A DNA stretch of 64,000 nucleotides from Gymnorhina tibicen (Eukaryota; Chordata; Aves; Passeriformes; Artamidae). Both the position numbers and the translations under genes were made by a program. Position 1 is the first letter of the stretch, and each line of letters opens with the position of its first letter. Below are positions 24,193 through 37,100 of this stretch, piece after piece. Below the pieces are notes generated by a model. It had not been told where the DNA came from. It made no database searches and saw only the letters and a list, made by a program, of their open reading frames with translations. The DNA lies in contig VXAZ01000289.1 of the NCBI GenBank assembly GCA_013399875.1, positions 393,744 to 457,743 on the forward strand, read 5' to 3'.

Positions 24193-26796
24193 TGCATATA
24201 AATATATAAATATATTTTATTATGTACAGAAATGGATCATTATGCATGGATGTTAGGAAAACGAAACTAGCATTTTAACCCAAAGTCTCAGTGCATGAGT
24301 TCCCACCGACCCGTGTCCCATGCAATGTGGAGTGACTCCCTCTCGCCACTGCCACCGCACATGCACAGTCATGCACCAACACACACATGCATTCATGGGC
24401 CCTTCCTCACTCCTTACTTTCCAGGTCCCTGAGGTGATTTTGGTGAAACAACAGCTCCTAGTGTGATGGAAATTTTGGTTTTGTACCGTAGCCCCCATGC
24501 TGTTCCCTCATAAAGATGCACCTCTTGGTTTCTCCCCCTAGTTATGACTATGTAGGCTCTGTGCAGTTGTGGTTAGCATAGCCCCGTAGCATATCAACTC
24601 TTCCAAGCAGCCAAGGGTTTATCATTTGCCTTTTGTAAAAACTTCTCTTTTCTTTTTACACTGAGGGGTTCTATTTGTCGGCATGTGGCCTAGTTCATTG
24701 CATTCATTGGAGCTGCGTGGTGCGCATTGCCCATGTCTATCAGCAGCCAGCTTCCCAGGATGCTTGTGGCACAGCTGGGCACCTGGCTTATCCAAGTCCA
24801 CTTACAGGCACCTTTTCCTGAAATTGGTCAAGAGTTCATCACTGGCCTCCTCTGAGCATGTGCTGTTAGCTCTTAGCTTCCTGGTACACCCCAAAATGTG
24901 AGTGTATGCTGAAGGACTTCCCTCTGGTGTTTCTTTCTCTGAGGCTTCTGTGCAGCTGCCGCCCTGTGGCTGGACTTGTGCCCCAGCCCCACATTTTGGC
25001 TGTCAGCAGAGCTCACTTGGTGGCTCCCCATGCTGAGGTGCAACTTTTGATCCCTACAGGGATGAGCCTCCAGTGAGACCCGTGGTGCTGCCCAAAGACC
25101 CACCATCACTGACAGATCCAGTAAGGCCTGACTCAATGGTATGGCCGAAGTGACCAAACCCCATAATTAATTTTTTTTCTTGGTATAGATTCAATGCTTG
25201 TCAAAGGCAAGGGAAGGCCTGTTGAAAGCTTAAACCAAATGCGGGGGCAAATTCTGCTCTGTTCCAGCAACTGAACCTGCTTGGGTTCAGAGGAACTGCT
25301 TTCCACTGGGAGAAATGAGAGACAAAACTATGGCCTGCGCTGTTCAGAAAATGGAGAAAAAACTCTTGGCTTAAGAGACAGCCCATCAATGGCAGAGAAG
25401 TTTTTGTAAAAGAAATAACAAAAACATTAGCCACTGACAGGCTTAACCTGCCTCCCAGCAATGTCAAAGGGAGAATTTCCATTGGCATGGCTGGGACAGC
25501 TTGGGCCCCCGCTTTGGGGAACATCCCAGCACATTAAAGAGGGATGGACTTGGCCAACCTCTTCAGTTTGGTTTGGTTTCTGTTGCTCAGTTTTGGGGCC
25601 AAAATTTTCAAGCAGAAGTGCCTGGTATTAGGCACCAAGCATCGGGGACTCCAGCATGGTCGCAGGGAGTGAGCTGCTCTGCCCTCATGGCTTCTTGAAG
25701 AAAAGGGAAGTGACAGGTCCCCCCAGGCCCAGGGGAAGGTCATCACCCTCTGCACCTGCTGAGGTGCCCAGCAAAGGCCCTTCACTCCAGAGGTGCTACA
25801 TAAATCTCCCTGAATACAAAGGGCCAGTTATTTAGGTGTCAAAATTAAGACTTGAATAGCTAGTTTGGGGAACCTACTTTTTGAAAATTTGGCCTTTGAA
25901 TCTTTAAACATGTTTATGGGTAGAAGTTTTCCTTGTGAAATCATGTAAAACAGATGTAGGTCGAGGTCACAATTACATGGTTATCATTTGAACACATGGT
26001 CTAAACAAAAGGTCCAAAAAGGTGTTAGTTATGCAGTTTCTAGTCACAGGTTGGGGCTTGATTTAATGATTTTGTAAAAAAAATTCTCTTAAGAGTAATC
26101 AGATAGTTAAACACTGCTTAACTCCAGAAATTTTTGTGCCACTGCTTAAAAAAGTTACCTTTTAGGTCATGTATTTCTCTAAAATTATATCATTGCTTGG
26201 CAATTGGTGTCCTGTAAGTGTTTCAAGTACACAATATACCTTTGGAATTGCCAACAGATGCGAAGGGGGACCAGATACATTTCGTAACTATGGGTTGGAA
26301 AAAATGGATTGTACATTTGGCTTCACATGTCTAACTTTTTTTTTAAAAAGTTGCATGATTGGAAAAAATATGTATACAGTATCTGTAAAACTGTTTTATC
26401 TGTTTCCGTTTCAAGCCATGTAAATTGGAAGAATATTAAATCCACAGCCTTATCGCGCATGGCCGTCTTTACATACCGAAGAGCTGAACAGTTTATACTT
26501 TTCATTTGGGCTATCTTGTACTTTCATTTGAAAGCAGACACTCTCACGTTGCAGTCTTACTGAGGATTTTATATTTAAAAAAAAAAAACAAAAACAAAGA
26601 AAAAAGATGCTGCCCTGGAGGAATATATTACCTTACTACTCAGAGGTTGGAAGGAAGTTTGTTTTGGAGCAAAACCTGCCCCTTTCCAAATGAAGTAGAG
26701 ACGCAGTGCTTACTCCACTTGGTGTTAGTAGATATTGCCTTGTGTATTCCATTTTAAATTGTAATCTAGTTTGTAAAAGAGATGGTGACGCATGTA

Positions 26797-26802
26797 AATA
26801 AA
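26797..26802 (+). terminator. FOXO3: FOXO3 distal polyadenylation signal
   Basis: AATAAA in the context TGTAAATAAAGCATAATGG, followed by a T/G-rich downstream element from about 26827. The TGTAAATA at 26793-26800 also fits a Pumilio-type site and overlaps the hexamer. The expected cleavage is around 26815-26825. Confidence 0.8.
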
Positions 26803-29800
26803 GCATAATGGATCTCTACATTGCACATTTGCCTTGGCTCTGTTTTTATTGTCTCATAGACAGACATGTAAATGCAGGACGTGGAGAAGGGGTGACTTTC
26901 AAGCAGCAGGTGAAAATGGCTGGTGGGGGGCTTGGGGCTGGGGAGGGATCCCGAGCCTGCATCCACTAACAGCTGTCAATGCATATTGACATGGGCCTTG
27001 GCCCTTCAGTCATTCAGCCAAGCCAGCGTAGTTTTAGTGGTCAAATAACCCCAGGGGGATAATTTACTGCTGGTGAGAAATCACAAAGTTCACTTGATTC
27101 TGGGGACAGAGGGGGGTTGTCCCCAGGGGTGGCAGCTGCGCTCTGCAGCTGCAGACCAGCTCACCTGACCTGGGAGAGAACCAGTCCAACTGCAGACCTG
27201 TTGGGAGAAGGGTTACACCCCCACCATGGGCTTGGCTGGATTTCAGACTGTCTTTGAAAAATGCCTGGAGTACTTGAAACCACCCATTTGGGATTTGGAA
27301 TAATAAAACCAGCAGCCTGACTCAGCAGAAAGTTATACTGAGGGCTCTGGCACTCGAGAGCGTGCTCAGAAATGAGAGACGTGTCGACAAAAAGCTCTTC
27401 TCCCACCCTGATGGGAAGCCACAGATGTATAGGGTCTTTTGGAGTTGTTTTTCAGGAAGAAATTCTATTTTCAAGAAAGGGGAGCCTTTCCTCACAGGAG
27501 GGAGCGGGTTCTTGTGACTCTGGAGGGACAAACCACGATGTCCGTGCAAAGCCCACAGGAACGTTACGCTGAAGTACTGCATCGAGCGAGAGCAGTTTGG
27601 GGATATCCCTTGTTTAACATAGCAAGAGCTGTTCAGGTTTTGTCCTAACTAAAGATAGCCTGAAACATGACAAGATCCAGACAGAGAATAGCCTTTGACC
27701 AGGAGAAAGTATGCATTAAACTTCCCAGAGTGAGAGTGCGCTTGTACAGCTTCCCCTCAGAAACAGAGCTGTTTTCCTGGTTTTTTTCAGAAGGCTTCTC
27801 CAGCAAGGCTCTGCCACAGAAGGGCCCGTGCCCTCTGCCTTGGCATTGCCCCACTGGTATTTGGGACAAACTATGTGGTTGTTTGGCCCAGTGAGGTGCC
27901 GGCTCAAAGGGACTCAGCTTTAACCTGAATTTAGGCAGGGGCGGCAGCAGCAATGAAGATGAGCTGATCAAATCCTGAGCGAGTTTCGTGCTGAACCTAC
28001 TTGGGTCTGTTGTGCAATGCCTTAGCTGTGACCTTCAGTTCACCCAGCCTTGGAATAGATCATTCTTATCTTTCACAGTACTTTCAAAATAAGTCCAAAC
28101 ATTTTAAAACTTCTCCAAGTTGTCCCAGAAGGCAAAAGACTTTTCAAGTTGCTGCTGAGGCTGGTGAGGCAACATAGAGCTATTTTAGGAGCTCCCCACC
28201 ACATATGCTGAGTCGTGAGTTCAGCCAGACCAGGGAAAACAGTATTTTACAGCTCTTGTTTGGTTACTGCTGCCGCCAAGGAAGTTAGGGGTGCTTTCAA
28301 GAAGGCTGAGATAATTAAATCTGGGAGGCTACCTCTTCTACTGGTGGAGTCATCATGACTGGAATCTCCCTGTTCAAAAGGAAGTCTTCTTGGATGAAGT
28401 GGAGCCCAAGCCAGATGGAGTAGATACTGCTCTTGCTGGTACACAGATGCATCCCACTGCCTACGGCTTCTGCAGTGTCTCATGGCATCTCTTGTTTGCC
28501 CAACCCAGCCCACAGAGCCTTTTTTCCCAGTGGCTCCACCTGTGGAATTTTTTAAAATGAAAATATATTTATCACATAAGTACAAAGCATAGAAAATTCC
28601 ACTAGAGCAACAAAAGAAACAGGTAAACTTTTTTCTCTTTTTTTAAAATTTTTTTCTTTTTTTTTTTTAAACTGTGGTTTAAATCTTTGAGAAACTTTGG
28701 AGTTGTCTGACAAAATTCAGAATCTCCAGGTTGGAATTTTTATTTTTGCACCTGGATTCTCTTTGCATGCTCATGACATGAACAGTTTTGCATATGTCAA
28801 AATATTTACTTATTAGAACAAAGCATCTCCTGCTTTTTTTTATGGTTTGATGACATACCTAGGACCTGATTTAATCTAGAAAATGAGATAAAATGTCCCA
28901 GTTCAGTAGGAACAACTGGCCTAAATGACGGTAACTGTTGTAACATTCTTTTAATGTTACATTATGCCATGCAGGTTTAAAGATGCCTATATCCTGAGTG
29001 ACATGTGGTGAAATGGGGAAAACTGTAAAAATATGTGACAGCTCATAAAAATATTTCCAATTCCAAGACCAGTATAATGCTGATCAGCAGTCTTTTCCCT
29101 CAATTTTCACTCTTTTTGAGGCAATACCTTAAAACTTTGTTTCTGCTGAAATTTAAAGCACAGAGCAAGTCCCAAGTGTTGCCTTTCTCCAGGGATTAGC
29201 CTTCCAGCAGTGCTCACTGCAATGGGCATTGAGGCTGCTGCTGGCACCTGTGGACCCTGGCACCGCAGCAGTGTCAGACTTTGGCTCTACTTCATGCCCT
29301 TAGGGCCACTGTAAACCCTGAAAGAGCCCATGGCTGGTGCAGCAAGGTCCGGTGCGGGAGGATGGGGAGGACATCACAGGGAGCAAAGCACAGCGGATGC
29401 CGGCACCTTGCTCTGGCATCTCGTAAGCTCTCTGAAGATTCACCTGCTGCACGGACAGTGGTTCCTTCTGCTGGTCCTAACCACCTTGGAAAAGGATGGC
29501 ACTGGCTAGGAAGTGCTAGTTAAGAAATACGGGTGTACGCTACCTCTGACCTCCAAAGCAAAAGATGGAGGAAAACTCTGCATTGGCAGAGCCACCTCGG
29601 AAGTGCTCCAGAGGACGGAGGAGGAGCAGCAGAGGAAGCTGCTCCTGACACCTTCCCCTCCAGGAGGGAGAAGTCCAGCCTTTCCAAGCCTCTGCTGTGA
29701 ATGGCTGGCCTGGTATTTGTCTTGCATTTGTTGTTTCAGTAGAAAATTCATACTTCACCAGCACTTTATCTTGAATCTCTATTAGGCTCCTCTTACTTAA

Positions 29801-32053
29801 GGCTAACCAGGCTTGTACACCATTAACTAATTCATGGACAAATGTCCTGGAGAAAAGTCACCACTTAGAAAGCAATAAAGCAATTCATAAAAGACATACA
29901 ATTAAAAAAAAAAGTCATTTTACTCATTAAATGAAAACCATTGTCATTCACACTTCTCTGGAGAGTCGTATTTGCAATATCAAATTGTGTTATCAACCTC
30001 AGTGTGCATCTGTTAGTCAAAATTTATGGCGAGGATGTCTCATTTATACAGAAGTTTTTGCCATGCACTGTCACTCAGCCTAGCAGACTCCCGTGGAAAA
30101 GCCACAATTAAAGTTAAAATTCTACTGCGCCTGAGCAGTTATAAAATTATAGTGGCTTTCAGAGCTGGGAGATACCTAAGTCTCTTCATGGGGAAGGCAG
30201 CTACCTCTGGGTGTCTTCTCTGAAGCTTCTGCCTCTGAAGAAGGTAGCAGAGGGGAAGGTCAGGCATGGATGTACAGGGGGTCTTCACTTTGCAATGGAG
30301 TTGTGTTTGCTCTGCAGTCCGGGTGAGGTGGTTGTCACCAAAGGCTCAGCGCTACAGTACCAAGTCACACACGGACAGGAGCGGCCACGTGGGAAGTTTC
30401 CCTGGAGTAACACACATGCAAAGCCTCTCTTCCCTTTTCTGTGCCCGTAACAAGCACTTCAGGGTGAGCCCATTTCACTCGGTTTTTCACCAGAGGATGT
30501 CAGGGGGACAGGTTGCCTGCAGAAAGTGCCCTGAATTGCTGGGTCCTGGGGGACGTGGCTGAGACTCTGCAGCTACATTTCCAGCCTCTTAAATCTCCTG
30601 CCTGAGCATCTTTGCTTTTCCACAGTGTCTTCACCTTCCCTTGCCAAAGCTTTGTTCCCTCATTAAGAAAGGGCCTCCGGGATGACAACATGATGTTGCT
30701 GTTAGCAGGAGACTCTCGAGGTTTGGTTTTCTCACACAAATGGATGTGTAAGGAGCCGGGGGATGGCCAGCTCCCACCTTACAGATCTCATGGACCTTGC
30801 ATCCAAGGAGGCTTCTCCATGTGTGCAGAGAAAATGTCAAGAGATGCGAGCACACAGGAATGAAAAATAAAGCAGCAAGTGCAAAAGGCTTAATAAAATG
30901 CTACACTTTAAATGATGCAATGCCATGGGGGCATCTGAACCACTTTTTCATTCCCTTCAGTCATTCTTCAATCCATATCTAAAGTCACCAGTGATTTCCA
31001 TTGCTGTCAGCAATGATCTTCCTGTCTTTTAATCCTCATGAATCTTTCTTTGGAAATAAATATTTCTTTTTTTCTTCTTCTTCTTTATTTTTTTTTTCAT
31101 TCTATGACTGTTTTACATCCTCTGTTTTTCTAAGGCCAGTTATTAAAATGTTTGTGGAGTCAATTATGTAAGTTGTGGACATGATTATTTTTTATGATGC
31201 TTTTATTTAAGCAAGAAGCCCAGGTAACACCTGTTTAGAGCTCATTGCCAGCACAAGTCACACCATTCCAGCTACACTAGGAAGAAACACTCCTTGTTTT
31301 GCTGCTTCAAGCTACGCCTGAGTCTGAAGACAGTTTGCTGCCCTAGCTGCATCAGCCACCTTTGCCTAACATAGGCTGAACACTGCTTCACTTGAAATAG
31401 TAAGTTTGCAGCCAATGTGGTCTGGTGGCTGTATTCAAAGGTCTGCTAAGGTCAGGAGATGTAGAGCTGAGAGTACAAATGGTTTGTGGACCTCTTACCA
31501 GGTATGGCAACTGAAAGGGACATGATCCCACCACTTCAGAGCAAACTCCTACAGACAAAAAAATGGGAAAGAAATGAATGCCTTGTTCTTTTAAAAAGTG
31601 TCTTTGGTCATGCTCTGCCAAGTTTTTCTGTGAGAAATGAATATTGAGAAGTGGCTTTGTACAGTTTAGGTGCAGCCTAGAACAACCAGCTACAGAGTTG
31701 TCAGTGGTGTCTGCCCTCTGGCAGCAGTGGCACTTGCGACCTGCAATACTTCCCTGGGCCATAATCGGCAAAATAAAATTGAAAAACTTTGATTTTCTAT
31801 ATTTCAGTAAATCACGAATCTGCAGACTTTTCCAGCTGAAGGTTATCAGAATTTGAACATTTTATGCTGATCACCTCATCCATAAGCTAACAAAAGGCTT
31901 ATCTGTTTCTTTTCCACTATAATTGACAGTCCTCTGTAGGCGCATGTTCAGCATTTCAAGACTAACTTAAAGGTCGCATTTACCATACGGGCAGATTGGA
32001 TGAGCTCATGGTTGAGGAAAGACCATCTAAAGGTGACTTGTCTAACATCTACG

Positions 32054-32071
32054 CACACACACACACACACA
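32054..32071. repeat. (CA)9 microsatellite
   Basis: Nine uninterrupted CA units, with another short CACACACA nearby at about 32083. A simple repeat and likely polymorphic. Confidence 0.95.
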
Positions 32072-33764
32072 TGCTCAGAGTTCACACACATTTCTCTTTG
32101 GTCTAGCCTTGTCTCAGACATGACCCATGTGCCGAGAGTATCAGGATAAAGCTGTACTAGAAATGTTAAATGTGGTTTGAATCTGGAACCTGAAATATAA
32201 GATAATAATAAGGGTCAGACAAAGGAAATGTTTGAAGAAATAGATGGAGCAGAATTACATTGTTCTGACCCCTCTTATCTGAAACCTGAATTATGACAAA
32301 CTGCTGAAGTACTTTGTGTTTAAGCAGCTTACATCCAAATTTTGTGTATGCAGACATGGGGCTGTGCCTCACCAGAGAAAGTTCTCAGACCCCTACACCT
32401 CACTGCACGTGGCCATTTTCAGCAGAGGTGCTGCATCAGCCGCTAACAGTACCCAAAACAAACCCTGGAAACAGCACCCAAAACTTGTCCCCCACACATG
32501 GGACAGTCAGCAAAGGATGGCCTGTAGCCACTTGGGCCCGTGCTAAGCCTGGCTCAGAGCACAGCTGCCAGTGATAGGACTGCACCTGCTCGGCTTCTTC
32601 ACACAAAACTCATGTGTGGAACTCAAGGTATGACAAAACTGCAGGCACAGGTGAAAGTGTGAAATGAGTAGGGGAGGTGGATAACTTTACCCAGTTAAAA
32701 TCTGTATCTTCAGCAACATCCCCTCCGCCCTCTTTTGTAGGCCATTATGGGATGCAGATTCTCATGATGGGAAACAATGACCAAAAAAACCTATTCCCTG
32801 GGGATTTCTCCACTGTGTCCCACAAACTTTTTGGCCAGTTGTCAGTTTTCAGCCCCTCCACCTTCCACCTGGCAGAAAAACCACAGGTGCTTGACCACTA
32901 AAGAGGAATTTGGAGCTAGCAACTATTTTTTCACCAAGACACTTGAATAACTATCGGCTCACTTGTGTGCATTTCCAAAAGCAGGACTTGCGTGCCATCT
33001 CCCCTCCCATCTGTCCCTTCTATCCCCCTTCTGTGAGCCTAATCTTGTGCCACACTTGTCCCTCTGGTCCTTCTGCCACCTGCCCCACCCAGCCTTGGCT
33101 GGATGCCCGTGGCCCTGGGGCCCTGGAAACCCAAAAGTTGGCAGCAGCCTCTGAGTGCTGGTGCATCAGCCAGCCCAGCAGCTGGAGGACACATGCCCAG
33201 CACCCAGAAAAGCCCTCATGTGGAATGAGGAGTGCCACCACGTGCCAACATGGGGAGCTGGGAGGGAAAATCAGCCAGGTGAGATTCAGTAGATAAAGGA
33301 GCTGTGCTGAGGAAAGAGACCAGCTGCCAAACGCTGAGTGGGGCACAAGCAGCAGCCCTGGAAAAAAGGTGTTGTGGGCAATAATGAGGCAGAAACTGTC
33401 TGAGCTCCTGCTGTGGAGTTGTGGCACTGGGGCCCCCTCGGATGTTTGAGCCAGGCTGAAGAACAAGAATGAGCAGAGGCAGTGAAAACGGGGACGTGTG
33501 GGAGAAGGCTGATGTTATTTGTTAGAACAAGTTGAGAGGGGACACAAAATACCTTTGCATTACTTCATGTAGAGAATTACTCAAAAACCCCCACCCTTCA
33601 TACCCACTAAGGAGAGGACATAGCCATGTTTCATCTGCAGGAAATGTAGGTTATGTTCTCTTAGCTAAGAGGGTAATTAACACATTTCCTAGAGGTGTGG
33701 ACTTTTCTTCATGAAGGGTGTTTTTTGGGAGCAGAATGTTTGCCTGGATTTTCCTTAGCCCTGC

Positions 33765-33820
33765 CTCAGAGCAGGAGGATGATCTCCTGAGGTCGCTTCT
33801 AACCTCATGCTCCCATGACT
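33765..33820 (+). mobile_element. CR1 3'-tail fragment
   Basis: The piece GATGATCTCCTGAGGTCGCTTCTAACCTCATG follows the pattern of CR1 tails (GATGATCTCCTGAGGTCCCTT...). It is short and diverged, in sense orientation. Confidence 0.55.
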
Positions 33821-34043
33821 TGCCTTAAGGACTTAGAGCAGCTTTAAAAAAAGACTAGAAAAAACCCCAAAAACACAGAGGCTTCTGTCCATTTCTACCT
33901 GAGGCACAGGTCTCTACGTACAGCAGCAAACTGTTATCTTTCCTGCTGGTTTGACTGTAACACGTACTGAGTAATGTTGTCCCACTGTGCTGACGCGTGA
34001 GCCAGGGCGTGCCCCCGGCCCCAGAGAGGAACTGATGTCGTAC

Positions 34044-34120
34044 AACCACAGAATCACGGAATATGCCGAGTTGGAAGGGACTCCTCAGGATCATCGAGTC
34101 TGAGTCCTTCTGGACCAGAA
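34044..34120 (-). mobile_element. CR1 3'-tail fragment, antisense
   Basis: Read on the + strand it begins CCACAGAATCACGGAATATG and continues GAGTTGGAAGGGACTCCTCA, GGATCATCGAGTC. This is the reverse complement of a CR1 terminus. It is the only antisense CR1 copy I noticed. Confidence 0.75.
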
Positions 34121-37100
34121 GTATAAATACAGGTGAAAATACAGATATTCCTGCAGTGGGTCAGGTTTGTTTCAGAGGTGGCCTGCTTTCCCTGCTGAGG
34201 GCACGTGTTGGCCCTCCTGGCAGGGACAACAGGCCAGACCTGGAAAAGGTGCAAGCAGCAAAGCCCCACCGACTGTGAGCAGCAGGACCAGAGTGGGCAG
34301 GGACATGGGAGACATGTCAGGGAGAGGCAGCTTTGGGTGAGCACCTGCTTATCAGAAAACCCAGGCCCTGCTGAAAGATGCAGCCTGAAGCCTTTTGGGG
34401 TGTCCCCATCACTGCTGCCAGGCCACCAAGGCTGGTGTCTGGGAGGGTGTCTTTCTGGGTCAGGAGGAGACAGACAGCTCGTGATGGCAACTGTGGGCAA
34501 AGCTCCCGTGCCTGAGCAAAGAAATGGTGCCAGAGGACAGCAGGATGCTCATGGCACCATCAGCCCCCTCTCCTGCTTGCAAACAAGAGCGATGGCTGCC
34601 TCCTTGTCCTGCAGTAAGGCCAGCAGTAACCTCACCCAACAAGGTCCCAGCATAGTCAGCCAGTAAATCGTACCAGACTTGGGCTCCCAGACAGAAAAAA
34701 CAACCCCCTGCCTGTTCGATGTTTACATTAGAAGTTTATTTTACAGTTCATTTCACAATCCGTTTCTCTTCTCCCTTTGCAGTGAGGTGATTTATGGTGC
34801 TGCAGATCCTATCTGCCTGCCCTGCCCAGGGCACAGACTGGGAGAAAAACCTGCCAGGGGTCTGTCCTTGTCCTTGTTGCTCTTTCATCTACAACTGCTC
34901 TTACCTATGAGTAAAACTAGAGCAGTTCCTTCCAAATAATGATAAATTAGTCCCTTGCTCCCTTGTGCTGGTGTTGGTGTTTTGAGGGGTGGGCGGCTGG
35001 GGGTCTCGGAAGAGAATGAGCAAACAAACAAGGTGCAAAGGGCTATCCTGGACTTCCTTCTGGCTGACTCCTCCCCTCATCCCCCTGGTGGGATGCTGAG
35101 TACTCCTGGCATGCTGTGGGACTGCAGACGCTGTGCCTCTGGATGAGGAGTTGCTGTTCCCGGCTGTGAAGCTGTTGGCGTGATCCATGGCTGCAGGAGA
35201 TGGCTGGTCCCTGCCCGTCCTGCGCCGTAAGGGACTTTCAGGGGCTGTTGGGATTAACTGGGATTAGTTGCTCAATGGTACATTTAAATGTGGATTTTTA
35301 TGCTTCCCTGTTTTAGCGACATTCAGGGAGGTGGTTTAGCTTCACTGGTTTAATCAAGGCCTTTCCTCCAGAGCTGAAAATGCAAAAATGATGTGCTGCA
35401 TTTTACTGAAAAAATAAGAGACCTGATCTGAAGATCTGGTGAGAAATCCCTGAGTAATACTTGACCTTCCTTACTGTCTGTGTGCTTTGAAGGCAAAGGA
35501 TTTAGTGCTTCCTTGTGCAGAGCCAGGTGTTCCCTATGAATAACTGGACCCAACCTAAAAGCAGGAGGAAGTGTATTTAAAAAAACAGAGGTGTGGTAGT
35601 GACACTATCAAGCTTCTTGTGTGTTGTGTAATCCATGTCTGTGTGGCTCCTGAAGAGCCTGCTCCGCAGTCATGCCTAAATCACTCCGTGAAAACAATGA
35701 CAAAACCCTAATAAGTTGACTGGCGAGAGGGGTTTGTTCCTTTTCCCCAGGAGAATGGTGTTCACCTCATGTGAATGTGAAGTTTTGTGGACTGAATGCT
35801 CGTGTGACACACACAGTGCCTTGTACACACAGAAACCAAAAGTTCTGAAAGAAATTTTCTCTTACAGTTTTCTTTATCACCACTAATTGCCCTGAAGATG
35901 ACGATGTGTGCAGATGGTAAGAAACAGAAGAGTTTCACATAGAAGACACTGAGAACCTATGATTACCTAGATTAACAGCTAAATAAGTGTCTCTCCACAA
36001 ACTTGTTTAGTGATTTACACCTTTTGAATTGCAGTTGTACCAAGTGGGGGCTTTAATGTTAAGAACATTAACAATTAAGAAATTATTTTCATATTCAACC
36101 CAAGGCAAACTAGAAGTCTAGAAAAAGGGAATCAATTTGGCAATACACGTGTTTGGGCTCTAGGTGACTGGTCCAAATTTAGTCCATTCTTACACTGGTA
36201 ACAGTTCTTAAAGGTAATATAAAAATACCTGCTTCTTCCTCCTTTCTTACAAAAAACACATATACTTTTATTTAACTGTGGAATGGTTCTTTCTTACGTG
36301 TAGTAATTCTCCAGACATTGGAGAATGATGTTGGAAACAGAAACAAAATGGTCAGGGAAGTACAAACCTCCCTGCTTTTGTGCACACGACTAAATACTTG
36401 AAGGGAAGATCATTCCATCATTTATTTCACCATTTTATATGTCAATAACACCACCAAACAGTGCATTAAAGAATAATAAACTAACACTCTGGCTATATAA
36501 ATTGACCTTAGATTAGCTAGAATTCTATCCGATCAGCCCCAATAAAGCTTAAACCATTTGCACCAGTACTGTGAAGCTGGGATAGGTGTTGGGGTTTCTT
36601 TTCCTCTCATTGAATCAGCACATTTTAGGAAAAGCAGCAAAGCTGTCACTGCTCAGCAGCCTTGTGTGGAGACATTCCTGAAAGCTGTAAGGAAGTCAAA
36701 GGTAGAACTGAAAAGCTGAGGGATGGCAGCACTAGCAAGGGTAAGGACGATGTCTGCAGGGCGATCAGGAGGTGCATTTCGTAAGAGAGAAACCTTCTCC
36801 CTGGATAGTTTTTCATAGCTAGCAACCATGCCTTGCAGTTTCTGTCTTGCAACACAAGTTGTCTGCAGAGATTGTGTCTCCCTACCTGACCTGCATGCTC
36901 TGAAAGAGGGCCATGAAGCCTCAGGGGAAAAACACGGCCCTGGGGTGTCCTGTGGACCCCGAATAACCTCTTGAGCCTGGTGTAAACTCTGCCCAAGAGG
37001 CATTTGCAGAAAACAGGCTTCCTCTTCGCAAGCCTGCCTTCTCGTGGAGCAAAAGTGGAGAGGTTGTCCCCTTCACCTCCTGCCAACCTCTCTGGCCAGA

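Larger units (their letters stand above)
22666..26820 (+). other. FOXO3: FOXO3 terminal 3'UTR exon
   Basis: It starts after TCCAG at 22661-22665 with GCCCTCAAACTGACAC. From memory of the mammalian FOXO3 mRNA, the segment 22666-22930 aligns well (CCTTTGCCAAATCTGC, CAGCAAGTGGACAGTGATAC, AGTATGCAAAATCTTCC), which ties this exon to FOXO3 although it lies 11 kb away. A further matching stretch is GGTTTATGGGATGTTTTAAG at about 23034. The exon is about 4.15 kb, typical of the long FOXO3 3'UTR, and ends at AATAAA 26797-26802 with a T/G-rich tract downstream (about 26827-26853). No long coding frame is present. The exact cleavage point is estimated. Confidence 0.92.

Noticed and set aside
32041..32090. 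CA-rich region as a telomeric or satellite array
   Set aside because: It is only a nine-unit CA microsatellite.
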